A stretch of DNA of 64,000 nucleotides from Nocardiopsis terrae (GTDB lineage: Bacteria > Actinomycetota > Actinomycetes > Streptosporangiales > Streptosporangiaceae). Positions within the stretch are counted from its first letter, which is position 1, and the number at the start of each line of letters is the position of its first letter. Made by a program: the position numbers and the translations under genes. Under the pieces are notes generated by a model. That model saw only the letters and a list, made by a program, of their open reading frames with translations. It was not told the DNA's origin and did no database searches. Below, piece after piece: positions 25,669 to 34,774 of the stretch. The stretch is taken from positions 201,415-265,414 of the forward strand of contig NZ_BMXJ01000005.1 in NCBI RefSeq assembly GCF_014651695.1, read 5' to 3'.

Positions 25669-26676
25669 TCAGCCGCCGATGGCGGACATGGGGCGTGCGG
25701 GTTGGAGGAAGCTGGGGTCGTTGATGCCGTGGCCGGGGAGTTTGGCCATGACGGCCTTCTTCCAGCGCTCGGCGATCTCGTCGTCGGTGGCGCCCTCGCG
25801 CAGGGGCGTGCGCAGGTCGGACTCCTCGCGGGCGAAGAGGCAGTTGCGGATCTGCCCGTCGGCGGTGAGCCGGACCCGGTCGCAGGCCCCGCAGAACGGT
25901 CGGGTGACCGAACCGATGACCCCGACGGTGGCGGGTTCGCCGTCGGGGAAGCGCAGGCCCCGGACGTGGAAGAGTTCGGCGGGTGCGCTGCCGCGGGTCC
26001 CGGTGTCGGCGGCGTCGAGCGTGAACTCGGTTTCGAGGCGGCCGAGGATCTCGTCCGCGGTGATCATGGTGTCGCGGCGCCAACCGTGCTGGGCGTCGAG
26101 CGGCATCTGTTCGATGAAGCGGAGTTCGTATCCGTGTTCCACGCAGAAGCGGAGGAGGTCGGCGGCCTCGTGGTCGTTGACGTCGCGCATGAGCACGGCG
26201 TTGACCTTGACCGGAGTGAGTCCGGCGCTCGCGGCGGCCGCCATCCCCTCCAGGACGTCGTCGAGGCGGCGGCGCCGGGCGAGTTTCTCGAACACGACGG
26301 GGTCGAGGGTGTCGAGGGAGACGTTGACCCGGTCCAGCCCGGCCTCGGCCAGGGCGGGTGCCGTTCGGGCGAGTCCGATCCCGTTGGTGGTCAGGGCGGT
26401 GTGCGGTCGGGGGTTGAGGGCGGTGCTTCCGGCGATGATGCCGGTCAGGCCCCGCCGCAGCAGGGGCTCGCCGCCGGTGAAGCGGACCTCGGTGATGCCG
26501 AGGCGGGTGGTTCCGATCCGGATCAGGCGGAGGAGTTCGTCGTCGGTGAGCAGCTCCGGTTTGGGGAGCCACTCCAGACCCTCCGGCGGCATGCAGTACG
26601 TGCATCTGAGGTTGCATCGGTCGGTGAGCGACACGCGCAGGTCTGTTGCCACGCGGCCATAGGAGTCGGCCAGCAC
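25669..26676 (-). CDS. moaA: GTP 3',8-cyclase MoaA
   Basis: The 335-residue radical-SAM enzyme starts the molybdopterin pathway by converting GTP to 3',8-cyclo-7,8-dihydro-GTP. It has the N-terminal cluster CNLRCTYC (Cys21, 25, 28), VRFTGGEPLLR, the C-terminal second cluster CGACDRVRLTADGQIRNC, and the conserved Gly-Gly end in MSAIGG. GTG 26676 gives the usual start (LADSYGRVATDLRVSLTDR) with GGAGAGGG about 10 bases upstream; a longer frame back to 26730 is unlikely. It lies upstream of rtcB and mobA on the same strand with a 151-bp gap to rtcB. Confidence 0.96.
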   Translation of the reverse strand: MLADSYGRVATDLRVSLTDRCNLRCTYCMPPEGLEWLPKPELLTDDELLRLIRIGTTRLGITEVRFTGGEPLLRRGLTGIIAGSTALNPRPHTALTTNGIGLARTAPALAEAGLDRVNVSLDTLDPVVFEKLARRRRLDDVLEGMAAAASAGLTPVKVNAVLMRDVNDHEAADLLRFCVEHGYELRFIEQMPLDAQHGWRRDTMITADEILGRLETEFTLDAADTGTRGSAPAELFHVRGLRFPDGEPATVGVIGSVTRPFCGACDRVRLTADGQIRNCLFAREESDLRTPLREGATDDEIAERWKKAVMAKLPGHGINDPSFLQPARPMSAIGG

Positions 26677-26985
26677 GGGCGTCACCCTCTCCAGTATGAA
26701 TTGCCGAGCAGGCAGTACGCCAAATTGCACCCACCCGAGGGATACCCACTCTCAAGCGTAGAAGATCCACTTTCACGATGAGTAGCCTGCATCACACCTT
26801 TTGGTACATTTCGTCAACAGACACGAGAGAACAGGGCCGTGCATGGCTTTTGACCCAAGTCAGGGGCACCAATCGTTACCCGGCCGACGCCTGCGGCCGG
26901 TCCCGGTCCGTGCCCTAGGGTGACCACTCCGGCGGCGGCCGTCCGATCGTCGCAGACGGACACGGCAACGAGGAGGCAGGACACG
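26677..26985. promoter_or_regulatory. Divergent region between moaA and the hydrolase gene
   Basis: The 309 bp contain no gene. They include an AT-rich stretch at about 26700-26860 that should hold the moaA promoter, and CCGGCCG (26880-26886) pairing with CGGCCGG (26894-26900). The sequence CCCTAGGGTGACC just after it resembles a -10 region for the plus-strand gene. No molybdenum riboswitch fold was recognised. Confidence 0.35.
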
Positions 26986-27807
26986 GTGATCAGCACACGT
27001 GAGTGGGGGCTGGCTGGAGGCCCGGACGGGTCCGGGAAACTGGCCGCGCGGGCCTGGGCGCCCACCGAGGGCGAACCGTCCTGGCTGGCCGTGCTGGTGC
27101 ACGGCTACGGCGAACATCTGGGCCGCTACGAACAGGTCGCCGAGGACCTGTGCGCCGCCGGGGCCGTGGTCTACGGCGCCGACCACCGGGGCCACGGCCG
27201 TTCCTCCGGGGAACGGGTCCTGATCGAGGACTACGCGGAGGTCGTCGAGGACGTGCACCGCGTCCTCACCCAGGCCCGCACCGCCTACCGCTCCCTCCCC
27301 CTGGTGATGATCGGCCACTCCATGGGGGGCCTGATCGCCACCCGCTACGCCCAGGTCCACCCGGGCTCGGTACAGGCGCTGGCCCTGTCCGGCCCGGTCC
27401 TGGGCCGGTGGACGGCGCTGGAGGCGATCGCCGCGGCCGAGGAGATCCCCGACGCCCCCGTCGACCCCGCCACCCTCTCGCGCGACCCGGCGGTCGGCGA
27501 GGCCTACGCGGCCGACGAACTGGTCTGGCACGGCCCCTTCAAGCGCGCCACCGTGAACGCCCTGGCCACCGAACTGGAGCGGGGCAACGCCGCGGGCGAT
27601 CTCGGTTCCCTGCCCCTGCTGTGGGTGCACGGCCACGAGGACCGGCTCGTCCCGGTGTCGGACACCAGGGTCGGCATCGAGGCGGTGGCGGGCGAGGACG
27701 TCACCGTGCGGATCTTCCCCGGCGCCCGGCACGAGGTCTTCAACGAGACCAACCGGGACGAGGTGATCGCCGAGGTCGTCCGCTTCGCCGGGCGCCTCAC
27801 CCGCTGA
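26986..27807 (+). CDS. Alpha/beta hydrolase, monoacylglycerol lipase-like
   Basis: The 273-residue hydrolase of the lysophospholipase/MGL group has VHGYGEHLGRYEQVAEDL (HG oxyanion region), GADHRGHGRSSGERVLIEDY, nucleophile Ser112 in IGHSMGG, an Asp in LWVHGHEDRLVPV and the catalytic His in GARHEVFNE. A short helical cap covers about 145-200. No signal peptide is seen, so it is likely cytoplasmic or loosely membrane-associated, hydrolysing monoacylglycerols or other esters. GAGGAGG is 8-9 bases before the GTG start. It converges on the MocR gene with 6 bp between stops. Confidence 0.9.
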   Translation: MISTREWGLAGGPDGSGKLAARAWAPTEGEPSWLAVLVHGYGEHLGRYEQVAEDLCAAGAVVYGADHRGHGRSSGERVLIEDYAEVVEDVHRVLTQARTAYRSLPLVMIGHSMGGLIATRYAQVHPGSVQALALSGPVLGRWTALEAIAAAEEIPDAPVDPATLSRDPAVGEAYAADELVWHGPFKRATVNALATELERGNAAGDLGSLPLLWVHGHEDRLVPVSDTRVGIEAVAGEDVTVRIFPGARHEVFNETNRDEVIAEVVRFAGRLTR

Positions 27808-27813
27808 CCGGGT

Positions 27814-29274
27814 TCACAGGTACAGCTGGCCGCGCGGCTGCGAGGGGTGGGCCAGGGTTTCGGCGTAGGCCGCGGCCAGCCGCTCCACCGCGTCGGCCAG
27901 CACGTCCGGCGGCCGGGTGTAGGCCAACCGGAGATAGCGCTCCAGGGTGCCGTCGACGCCGAAGACCGGCCCGGCGGCCGGGTGCACCCCGTGCCGGACC
28001 GCCGCCTCGGCCAACGAGGTGGCGACCGGCTGGGGCAGGGACGCCCACAGCACCAGACCGCCGCCGGGCACGCTGGGGCGCCAGGCCGGCAACCGCTCGC
28101 GCAGGGCCGAGAGCAGCGCGTCCCGGTTACGGCGGAGCTGACGGCTGCGCTCCGCCCGGACGCGCAGCACGTCGGAGAGCAGGTGGGTGGCGGTGAGCTG
28201 GTCGTGTACCGACCCCGCCAGGTCGAAGCGCTGGCGGACCGCCATGAGCCGGGTCACCATCGGCGGGGTCGCACGCACCCAGCCCACCCGCAGCCCGCCC
28301 CAGAGCAGCTTCGCCACCGAACCGACGGTCAGCACCCGCCCGTCGGTGTCGTGCACGGCCACCGGGCTGGGCAGGTCGCCGGAGTCGATCGCCAGCTCCG
28401 CCCCGGACTCGTCGATGATCAGGTGCGTTCCGGCACGGCGGGCCTCACGGACCAGGATCCGGCGCTCCTCGTCGTCCATCAGCGCTCCGGTCGGGTTCTG
28501 GAAGTCCGGGATCATGTAGGCCGCGGCGGGCCTGCGCTGGCGGAAGGAGTCCACCAGGTACTCCATGTCCCAGCCCTGCGGGGTCACCCCGGTGGTGCGG
28601 ATCCGCGCCCCGTTGCGGCGTGCGGCGTCCAGGCCGTGCGGGTAGGTGGGCGACTCCAGCAGAACCTCGTCGCCCTGCTGGACCAGCAGGTCCATGGCCA
28701 GGGTGATGCCCTGCTGCCCGCCGCTGGTGACGAAGATCTGCTCGGGCGCGGTGGGCAGCCCGCGCTCGACGTAGCGCCGGGCGATGGCGTGCCGGAGCTC
28801 GGGCAGGCCGTACGGGTAGTAGCCGATCCCGCCCACGTGCGCGGCGAGCTGCTCCGAGGCGTGGAAGGCGGCCTCGCGGAGCCCGTCGACCGCCGGCGGC
28901 GCCGCCACGCCCAGGTCGATCTGCTCGGCGGCGGGGGTGAAGGGCGCGGAGCCCCGGGTGCCGGAGTCGGGCAGGACCGTCCAGCTGCCCGCGCCCTGCC
29001 TGCTGTCGAGGAAACTGTTGTCGCGCAGCCAGGCGTAGGCCGCGGTGACGGTGTTGCGGCTGACACCCAGGGCGGCGGCCAGGTCGCGCTCGGCCGGGAG
29101 CCGGGTGTGCGTGGGGACCCTGCCGTCCAGGACGAGTCCGCTCACGGACCGGGCGATCGCGAGGTAGTAGGGGCGTTCGACGGGCGCCTCGCCGATCAGC
29201 CGGGCGAGCAGACGGCCGTTGATCCGCCGGGTGCCGCCACCGGTACCGGGGCGGTCGGTGCGCTGCCTCGCCAT
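27814..29274 (-). CDS. MocR/PdxR-type regulator: GntR HTH fused to PLP aminotransferase domain
   Basis: The 486-residue protein has a GntR winged helix (about 20-105: YLAIARSVSGLVLDGRVPTHTRLPAERDLAAALGVSRNTVTAAYAWL) linked to a fold-type I aminotransferase domain with PDFQNPTGALM and the PLP Lys in GSVAKLLWGGLRVGW. MocR proteins use PLP as effector or cofactor but usually act as regulators. It is divergent from a YczE-type membrane protein. The same pairing, ycxD/yczE, is known in Bacillus and recurs in actinomycetes. Four ACC(C)GAT copies in the shared promoter region may be its operators. No pdxS/pdxT genes are present, so vitamin B6 control is not supported here. Confidence 0.92.
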   Translation of the reverse strand: MARQRTDRPGTGGGTRRINGRLLARLIGEAPVERPYYLAIARSVSGLVLDGRVPTHTRLPAERDLAAALGVSRNTVTAAYAWLRDNSFLDSRQGAGSWTVLPDSGTRGSAPFTPAAEQIDLGVAAPPAVDGLREAAFHASEQLAAHVGGIGYYPYGLPELRHAIARRYVERGLPTAPEQIFVTSGGQQGITLAMDLLVQQGDEVLLESPTYPHGLDAARRNGARIRTTGVTPQGWDMEYLVDSFRQRRPAAAYMIPDFQNPTGALMDDEERRILVREARRAGTHLIIDESGAELAIDSGDLPSPVAVHDTDGRVLTVGSVAKLLWGGLRVGWVRATPPMVTRLMAVRQRFDLAGSVHDQLTATHLLSDVLRVRAERSRQLRRNRDALLSALRERLPAWRPSVPGGGLVLWASLPQPVATSLAEAAVRHGVHPAAGPVFGVDGTLERYLRLAYTRPPDVLADAVERLAAAYAETLAHPSQPRGQLYL

Positions 29275-29354
29275 GGGGTTTCACCTCGTCGGGGGAGAAA
29301 ACGGGCCAGTTGCTGGGATTGGCTCTTCAATACCGGCACCAACTCAGCCACCAT

Positions 29355-29397
29355 ACCGATGTGGCCCTACCGATGGACGGTCACCCGATCACCCGAT
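29355..29397. repeat. Four direct ACC(C)GAT repeats in the MocR/YczE promoter region
   Basis: TACCGATG occurs at 29354-29361 and 29368-29375, and CACCCGAT at 29382-29389 and 29390-29397. The first three units step by 14 bp, the last by 8. MocR regulators bind direct repeats, so this array between the divergent genes (29274 and 29461) is a good operator candidate. The binding assignment is inference. Confidence 0.5.
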
Positions 29398-29460
29398 GAA
29401 TCAGTTCCGGCGCGGATCCCGCGCACCCGGAACCCGCGCACCCGGAAGAAGAGGTCGTCC

Positions 29461-30150
29461 TTGTCCGATCACCCCCCGCGTCTCGCCTCCGCCCTGGCCC
29501 GAAGGCTGCTGATCACCCCGGTCCTGCCCCGCCCCCGGCTGCGCCGCCTCGCCCAGCTCTACCTCGGCCTGTACATGTACGGCCTCAGCGGCGCCCTGCT
29601 CATCCGGTCCGACCTCGGCGCGATGCCCTGGGACGTGCTGCACCAGGGGCTCTCCCTGCAGACCGGGCTCTCCATCGGCACCTGGAGCGTGATCGTGGGC
29701 GCCCTGCTGATCCTGCTGTGGATCCCGCTGCGCCAGAGGGCCGGGCTGGGCACCCTGAGCAACGTCATCGTGGTCGGCGTGTCAGTCGACCTGTCCCTGT
29801 GGCTGCTACCCGAGACCGACTCCCTGCCGGTCCGGGTGCTGCTGCTGGCGTCGGGGGTCCTGGTGTGCGCGGTCGCGACCGGGTGCTACATCGGCGTGGG
29901 CCTGGGTCCTGGACCGCGGGACGGGCTGATGACCGGGCTGGCGGCGCGCGGGCTCTCGGTCCGCCTGGCACGCACCCTCATAGAGGTGACCGTGGCTCTG
30001 GCCGGATTCCTGCTCGGCGGGACCGTGGGGGTGGGGACGCTGGTGTTCATGGTGGTGATCGGACCCCTGGCCCAGGTGTTCCTGCCGATGATGCGTATGC
30101 CTGAGGAAGCACCGGAAAGCCCTACTCTGTCGGGCCGTCAGCCATCCTGA
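29461..30150 (+). CDS. YczE/YyaS/YitT-type membrane protein
   Basis: A 229-residue membrane protein with about five spans. It opens the conserved region with LYMYGLSGALLIRSDLGAMPWDVLHQGLS, followed by GTWSVIVGALLILLWIPLRQRAGLGTLSNVIVVG and CYIGVGLGPGPRDGLMTGLA. This is the YczE family, whose Bacillus member is needed for surfactin production by an unknown mechanism. The start is set at TTG 29461 with AGAGG upstream, as no ATG or GTG precedes the conserved part in frame. It is divergent from, and likely controlled by, the MocR regulator. Confidence 0.83.
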   Translation: MSDHPPRLASALARRLLITPVLPRPRLRRLAQLYLGLYMYGLSGALLIRSDLGAMPWDVLHQGLSLQTGLSIGTWSVIVGALLILLWIPLRQRAGLGTLSNVIVVGVSVDLSLWLLPETDSLPVRVLLLASGVLVCAVATGCYIGVGLGPGPRDGLMTGLAARGLSVRLARTLIEVTVALAGFLLGGTVGVGTLVFMVVIGPLAQVFLPMMRMPEEAPESPTLSGRQPS

Positions 30151-30563
30151 CATCGTCGGTTGATCACCACGTCATAACTTCTCCCCGACAAAAGACCCCT
30201 ATTCCCTGACAAACCTCCCCGCACGTTCGGATGCACGTGCACTTTCGGGTAGCCAGAGCCCGGCGAAGCATGGAAGATGGGGACCGCGGTAAACGGCACA
30301 GGGCCGGGTTCGGGCACTTTCCACCACCGCCCTTTTCGGCTGCCCTCACCTGGGCACATACCAGGCAAAGGCAGTGGCGGGCGGTCTGGGGGAGGCATGA
30401 CCCGAACGGCGCCCCGACCTGGAGGCGGGTCGGGTGGGGGACCCCGAACGGGACGTGCGCACGGGCGTGCGCGCGGCGGCTCGCAAGGAAGCGACGCGAC
30501 CCGTACCAACGGGGCGACTCGCGCTCCGCGCAGGACCATGACGACGTGTTGGGGGTGAGCCGC
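30151..30563. other. 413-bp leader region before the GH15 gene
   Basis: The frame of the GH15 gene stays open here, but its translation is Arg/Pro/Gly-rich and unlike a signal peptide or a domain, so I read it as non-coding. There is an AT-rich start (promoter candidates around 30165-30215), CCTGG-N7-CCAGG near 30355, and several GC hairpins toward 30440-30520. A long structured leader is possible. No known riboswitch consensus was recognised. Confidence 0.35.
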
Positions 30564-32354
30564 GTGCCCGGCTGGATTGAAGACTACGCAATGATCGGCG
30601 ACATGCAGACCGCCGCGCTGGTCGGACGCGACGGTTCCATCGACTGGGCCTGCCTGCCCGACTTCGACTCCTCCGCCTGTTTCGCCGCCGTCCTGGGCGA
30701 CGAGCAGAACGGGTGCTGGACCCTGCGTCCCGCCGACGGCGACCCCCGGGCCACCCGGCGCCACTACCGGGGCGAGACCCTCATCCTGGAGCAGGAGTGG
30801 GACACCGGGGACGGAACCGTACGGGTCATCGACTTCATGCCGCCCCGTGGCGGGGCCCCGCACATCGTGCGGATCGTGGAGGGGCTGAGCGGCACGGTAC
30901 GGATGAGCACCACCGTGCGCCTGCGGTTCGACTACGGCCACGTGGTCCCCTGGGTGCACCGCGCCGGGACCGAACTCGTGGCCATCGCCGGGCCCGACGC
31001 GGTCTGGCTGAGCACCCCCGTGGTCCTGCAGGGCCACAACTTCACGCACGACGCCACCTTCACCGTCACCGCGGGCCAGCGAGTGCCCTTCGTGATGACC
31101 TGGCACCCCTCCCAGATGGAGGAGTCCGACCACCTCGACGCCGAGAAGGCCCTCTCCCGCACCGAGCGCTTCTGGGAGAAGTGGGTGAACCAGTGCAGCT
31201 ACGACGGCCCCTACCGGGAGGCCGTCGTACGCTCCCTCATCACGCTGAAGAGCCTCACCTACCGGCCCACCGGCGGGATCGTGGCCGCCCCGACCACCTC
31301 CCTGCCCGAGGAGATCGGCGGGGTCCGCAACTGGGACTACCGGTACTGCTGGCTGCGGGACGCCACCATCACCCTGGAGGCGCTGATCCGCTCCGGGTAC
31401 ACGGACGAGGCGCTGGCCTGGCGTGAGTGGCTGGTGCGCTCCGTCGCCGGTGAACCGCAGCTGATGCAGATCATGTACGGCATCCGGGGCGAGCGCCGCC
31501 TCACCGAGTGGGAGGCCGACTGGCTTCCGGGCTACGAGGGGTCGAGCCCGGTCCGGATCGGTAACGCCGCCGTGGGCCAGTACCAGCTCGACGTGTACGG
31601 CGAGGTCATGGACGTGCTGCACCTGGCCCGGCGCTCGGGCCTGCGGGGCAGCGACTACCTGTGGGGGCTCCAGCGGACGCTGGTCAACTACCTGGAGTGG
31701 TGCTGGGACGAGCCCGACGAGGGCCTGTGGGAGGTACGCGGACCCCGCCAGCACTTCGTCCACTCGAAGGTCATGGCGTGGGTGGCCGCCGACCGTGCCG
31801 TGCGCAGCATCGAGGAGTTCGGCAAGGAGGGACCCATCGAACGGTGGCGGTCCCTGCGGGACACCATCCACGCCGAGGTGTGCGAGTACGGTTACGACCC
31901 CCAGCGCAACACCTTCACCCAGTACTACGGCAGCAAGGAGCTGGACGCCGCCCTACTGCTCATCCCCGAGGTCGGCTTCCTCCCCTACGACGACCCGCGT
32001 GTGGTCGGCACCATCGAGGCGGTCCGTGAGGAGCTGATGGTGGACGGTTTCGTACTGCGCTACCGCACGGACCTGGAGAACTCCGCCGACCAGCTTCCCG
32101 GCGACGAGGGCGCGTTCCTGGCGTGCAGCTTCTGGATGGCCAACGCCCTGCTGTCCATCGGCCGCCACGACGAGGCCCAGGAGCTGTTCGAGCGTCTACT
32201 GGCGCTGCGCAACGACGTCGGGCTGCTCGCCGAGGAGTGGGACCCCCGGATCGGCCGCCAGGTCGGCAACTTCCCCCAGGCGTTCAGCCACGTGCCCCTG
32301 GTGACCACCGCGCTCAACCTGGCCCAGCGCCAGGGCGGCTGGCGCGCCGAGTAG
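30564..32354 (+). CDS. Glycoside hydrolase family 15 protein (trehalase/glucoamylase)
   Basis: The 596-residue enzyme opens with IEDYAMIGDMQTAALVGRDGSIDWACLPDFDS, the trehalase-type N-terminal domain, then has an (alpha/alpha)6 barrel with GGVRNWDYRYCWLRDATITL (catalytic acid region), QYQLDVYGEVMDVLHLA and, near the end, the second Glu pair in LAEEWDPRIGRQVGNFPQAFSHVPL (Glu557/558). Mycobacterial members of this exact type hydrolyse trehalose; glucoamylase activity is the alternative. No signal peptide is present, so it is cytoplasmic. GTG 30564 is preceded by GGGGGTGAG; GTG 30555 is also possible. It is monocistronic with a strong terminator. Confidence 0.9.
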   Translation: MPGWIEDYAMIGDMQTAALVGRDGSIDWACLPDFDSSACFAAVLGDEQNGCWTLRPADGDPRATRRHYRGETLILEQEWDTGDGTVRVIDFMPPRGGAPHIVRIVEGLSGTVRMSTTVRLRFDYGHVVPWVHRAGTELVAIAGPDAVWLSTPVVLQGHNFTHDATFTVTAGQRVPFVMTWHPSQMEESDHLDAEKALSRTERFWEKWVNQCSYDGPYREAVVRSLITLKSLTYRPTGGIVAAPTTSLPEEIGGVRNWDYRYCWLRDATITLEALIRSGYTDEALAWREWLVRSVAGEPQLMQIMYGIRGERRLTEWEADWLPGYEGSSPVRIGNAAVGQYQLDVYGEVMDVLHLARRSGLRGSDYLWGLQRTLVNYLEWCWDEPDEGLWEVRGPRQHFVHSKVMAWVAADRAVRSIEEFGKEGPIERWRSLRDTIHAEVCEYGYDPQRNTFTQYYGSKELDAALLLIPEVGFLPYDDPRVVGTIEAVREELMVDGFVLRYRTDLENSADQLPGDEGAFLACSFWMANALLSIGRHDEAQELFERLLALRNDVGLLAEEWDPRIGRQVGNFPQAFSHVPLVTTALNLAQRQGGWRAE

Positions 32355-32390
32355 GCGCCTCGAAGCACGGCCCCGTCCCGGCGAACACAC

Positions 32391-32422
32391 GGACGCCCCC
32401 GCGCCACCGCGCGGGGGCGTCC
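32391..32422 (+). terminator. Terminator hairpin after the GH15 gene
   Basis: Perfect 13-bp arms GGACGCCCCCGCG (32391-32403) and CGCGGGGGCGTCC (32410-32422) with a 6-base loop lie 37 bp after the stop. Confidence 0.75.
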
Positions 32423-32575
32423 GCCGTTCCGGTACCGGGCGGAGAGGTGACCGAACGCGGCCGCCCCGAAGCGACCGGGCAGGCCGCCGGGCCAGCGACG
32501 ACAGCCGCGGCTCCCGCGCCCGGGCGGCCTCGGGGCGCGCTGCCGCGGGATCAGTGCGGAGGCGCTGCCGCGGGA

Positions 32576-34621
32576 TCAGGCGGTCAACGTGGGGTCGGCC
32601 CAGACCGGGTAGATGCCCGTGTCATCGCTCTCGACCTCGATGCGCAGGCGCAGGGCGTCCTCGACCCCCACCTCGATCTCCTTGACCTCGCCCAGGCGCA
32701 GCGTCTCGGTGGCCTCCGGCTCACCGTCGACGAGAACGGTGAACGTGGTCGTCGCCTCAGAGCTGGAGGTGTCCTCCACACCGATGGTGGCGGTGAAGGT
32801 CGTCCAGCTCCGGCCGAGGTTGTAGTCCACCCAACCCGTGCACGAAGAGCTGTACTGCTTGCAGAACCCGGAAACGATGGCGCGGTTGTAGGACTGGCCG
32901 TCGATGTCGGCGCGCCCGGTCTCGGGTTCCCAGTAGGTGGTGCTCGACTCGTCGACGATCTCCATCTGGGTGAGCAGCGTGGAATCGTTCTCCGGTTCCC
33001 GGGACTCGTCGTCCCCCAGTACCGACCCGGGGGCTCCGCTGCCCTCCTCCGCGGGAGGCGGGGTGGTCCTCTCGGGTTCGGGGGCAGCGCTCTGGGTCTC
33101 GGGCCCGGCCGGCTCGCCGGTGGCCTCGGACCCCGCCGGGTCCGCGACCTCGACGGAGGCGGACCCCACACGGTCCATGACGTAGTAGGTGAGTCCCCCG
33201 CCAGCGATCAGACACAGCACACCGAACACGGCGAACCCGACCAGGAGGGGTTTGCGGGACCTTCGCTTCTGCTCGGGCACGGGAGCGGCGAAGGCCGCGC
33301 CGGAGTTCGGGGCCCCATTCCACGAAGGCTGGGAACCGGTGTGGGGAAGGCCCTGGTAGCCCGGGGCCGAGTGCGTGTGGGGCGGTCGGTGCGGAGGGGG
33401 ACCGCCCGGCTGGGCCACCGGAGCGGACACGACCGTCTGTGCCGGTGGTGCCGTTTGCGGAGGCGGTGCGCTCTGGTGTCCCTGGACCGGACGCGGCGGC
33501 ACCTCCGGCGGCCGCGGCACGGAAGACCCCCCGCCCCCGGGGGGCGCGGGCTCGGCAGCCGACACCGCGGGGAGGCTCTCCGGCGGAGGCCCCGGGACCC
33601 GTCCGCCCCGCGGTGCCCCGCCGGGCACGCCCGGACCGGAAGGCACGCCCGGACCGGAGGGCTCGGCCGGGCCCGAGAGCGCACCCGGGCCGTCGGGCTC
33701 GGCCACCGGCCCCGTCCACGGTACGGAGGTGGCCAGGGAGCGCAGCGCGCGCACCCATTCCGAGGGTTCCGGGCGCTCACCGGACTCGGCCGAGAACATG
33801 GACATGATCAGCGCCCGCTGCCGCTCACCAGCACCCGCGACCAGGGGCAGCGCGCCAAAGCGCTCCCGCATCTGCTCGGGGGCGGGCGGCGGGTCCTCAC
33901 CGGTCAGGGCGAAGAAGGCGATGGCGCCGAAAGCGTAGCGGTCGGTGGCGGGCGAGTACTCGCCGTTGAAGATCTCCGGAGCCGCGTAGCCGGGGGTGAA
34001 CCAGGGGCGAGCCGTCATGTGCCGGGCGGCGATCCGGCTGAGGCCGAAGTCGACCAGCGTGGCCTGGCCCTCGTCGCTGATCATGATGTTGCCGGGTGAG
34101 AGATCGCCGTGGACCACCACCCTTCTGGAAGGGGTGGCCCGCCCCGAGTGCAGCACGTCCAACACCAGCGCGACCTGTTCGAGGTAGCTCAGCACCTCAC
34201 GCTGGCCACGCGGCCCTTCCGTGGCGTGCTCAGCACGCCAGTCCCTCAGGTCTACGCCCTGCACGTAGTTCATGACCAGGTACAAAGCCCGGTCGGTGCA
34301 CTCGTCGGCACTGCCGGCGGCATGCTCGGGGGCGCCTTCGAAATGCTCGCGGACACCGACCACGCCGAGACGGTTGATGAAGCGGAGGAGTTCGGCCTGC
34401 TCACCCCACTTGGCGCTGAGCTCGGCGAACTGCTCCCCGTTCACGGTCACGTCGGGGTTGAGGACCTTGACCACGACGGGTTCGGTCTGCCCGGCAAGAT
34501 CGACCTCCGCCAGGTAGAGCGTGGCCTCTCCGCCACGCCCCACGGACCGGACCAGGCGGTACTTGTCCGGTTGGGAGTCCGGACCAACGTAGAGATTCAG
34601 GCTCACGGCTCTGACACTCAT
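32576..34621 (-). CDS. Membrane Ser/Thr kinase-like protein with extracellular NPCBM-like domain
   Basis: The 681-residue protein has a kinase domain (about 20-300) with a glycine loop SVGRGGEATLYLAE, Lys52 in VVVKVL, HGDLSPGNIM (171-180) and VDFGLSR (Asp191). The HRD Arg is replaced by Gly (HGD), a non-RD form, but Asp173, Asn and DFG are kept, so activity is likely. A long Pro/Gly linker follows, then one membrane span (KPLLVGFAVFGVLCLIAGGGLTYYV) and an extracellular C-terminal domain (about 560-681) resembling NPCBM/NEW2 sugar-binding folds, with a Cys pair in GFCKQYSSSCTGWVDYNLG. It may sense wall glycans. ATG 34621 has only a weak ribosome-binding site. Confidence 0.87.
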   Translation of the reverse strand: MSVRAVSLNLYVGPDSQPDKYRLVRSVGRGGEATLYLAEVDLAGQTEPVVVKVLNPDVTVNGEQFAELSAKWGEQAELLRFINRLGVVGVREHFEGAPEHAAGSADECTDRALYLVMNYVQGVDLRDWRAEHATEGPRGQREVLSYLEQVALVLDVLHSGRATPSRRVVVHGDLSPGNIMISDEGQATLVDFGLSRIAARHMTARPWFTPGYAAPEIFNGEYSPATDRYAFGAIAFFALTGEDPPPAPEQMRERFGALPLVAGAGERQRALIMSMFSAESGERPEPSEWVRALRSLATSVPWTGPVAEPDGPGALSGPAEPSGPGVPSGPGVPGGAPRGGRVPGPPPESLPAVSAAEPAPPGGGGSSVPRPPEVPPRPVQGHQSAPPPQTAPPAQTVVSAPVAQPGGPPPHRPPHTHSAPGYQGLPHTGSQPSWNGAPNSGAAFAAPVPEQKRRSRKPLLVGFAVFGVLCLIAGGGLTYYVMDRVGSASVEVADPAGSEATGEPAGPETQSAAPEPERTTPPPAEEGSGAPGSVLGDDESREPENDSTLLTQMEIVDESSTTYWEPETGRADIDGQSYNRAIVSGFCKQYSSSCTGWVDYNLGRSWTTFTATIGVEDTSSSEATTTFTVLVDGEPEATETLRLGEVKEIEVGVEDALRLRIEVESDDTGIYPVWADPTLTA

Positions 34622-34774
34622 TCCACAAGGGGGGCTCACGGGGGTTCTGTGTGCCGAGGGCACAGGGAACACAGTAACGGCAGCGGTTGTACGCTTACGT
34701 CCTGTACCCCCAGGTGGCCGATGGCGGTCAGGCGGGGCCCACATCCCGAAACAGGCCGACGGTAAGGGGCACGG

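Noticed and set aside
30231-30563. Upstream extension of the GH15 frame as an N-terminal domain
   Set aside because: The translation is Arg-rich with no domain or signal peptide, and family members start near IEDYA. A ribosome-binding site supports the later GTG.
30151-30563. Cyclic di-AMP (ydaO-type) riboswitch before the GH15 gene
   Set aside because: The characteristic conserved blocks were not found; only generic GC hairpins are present.
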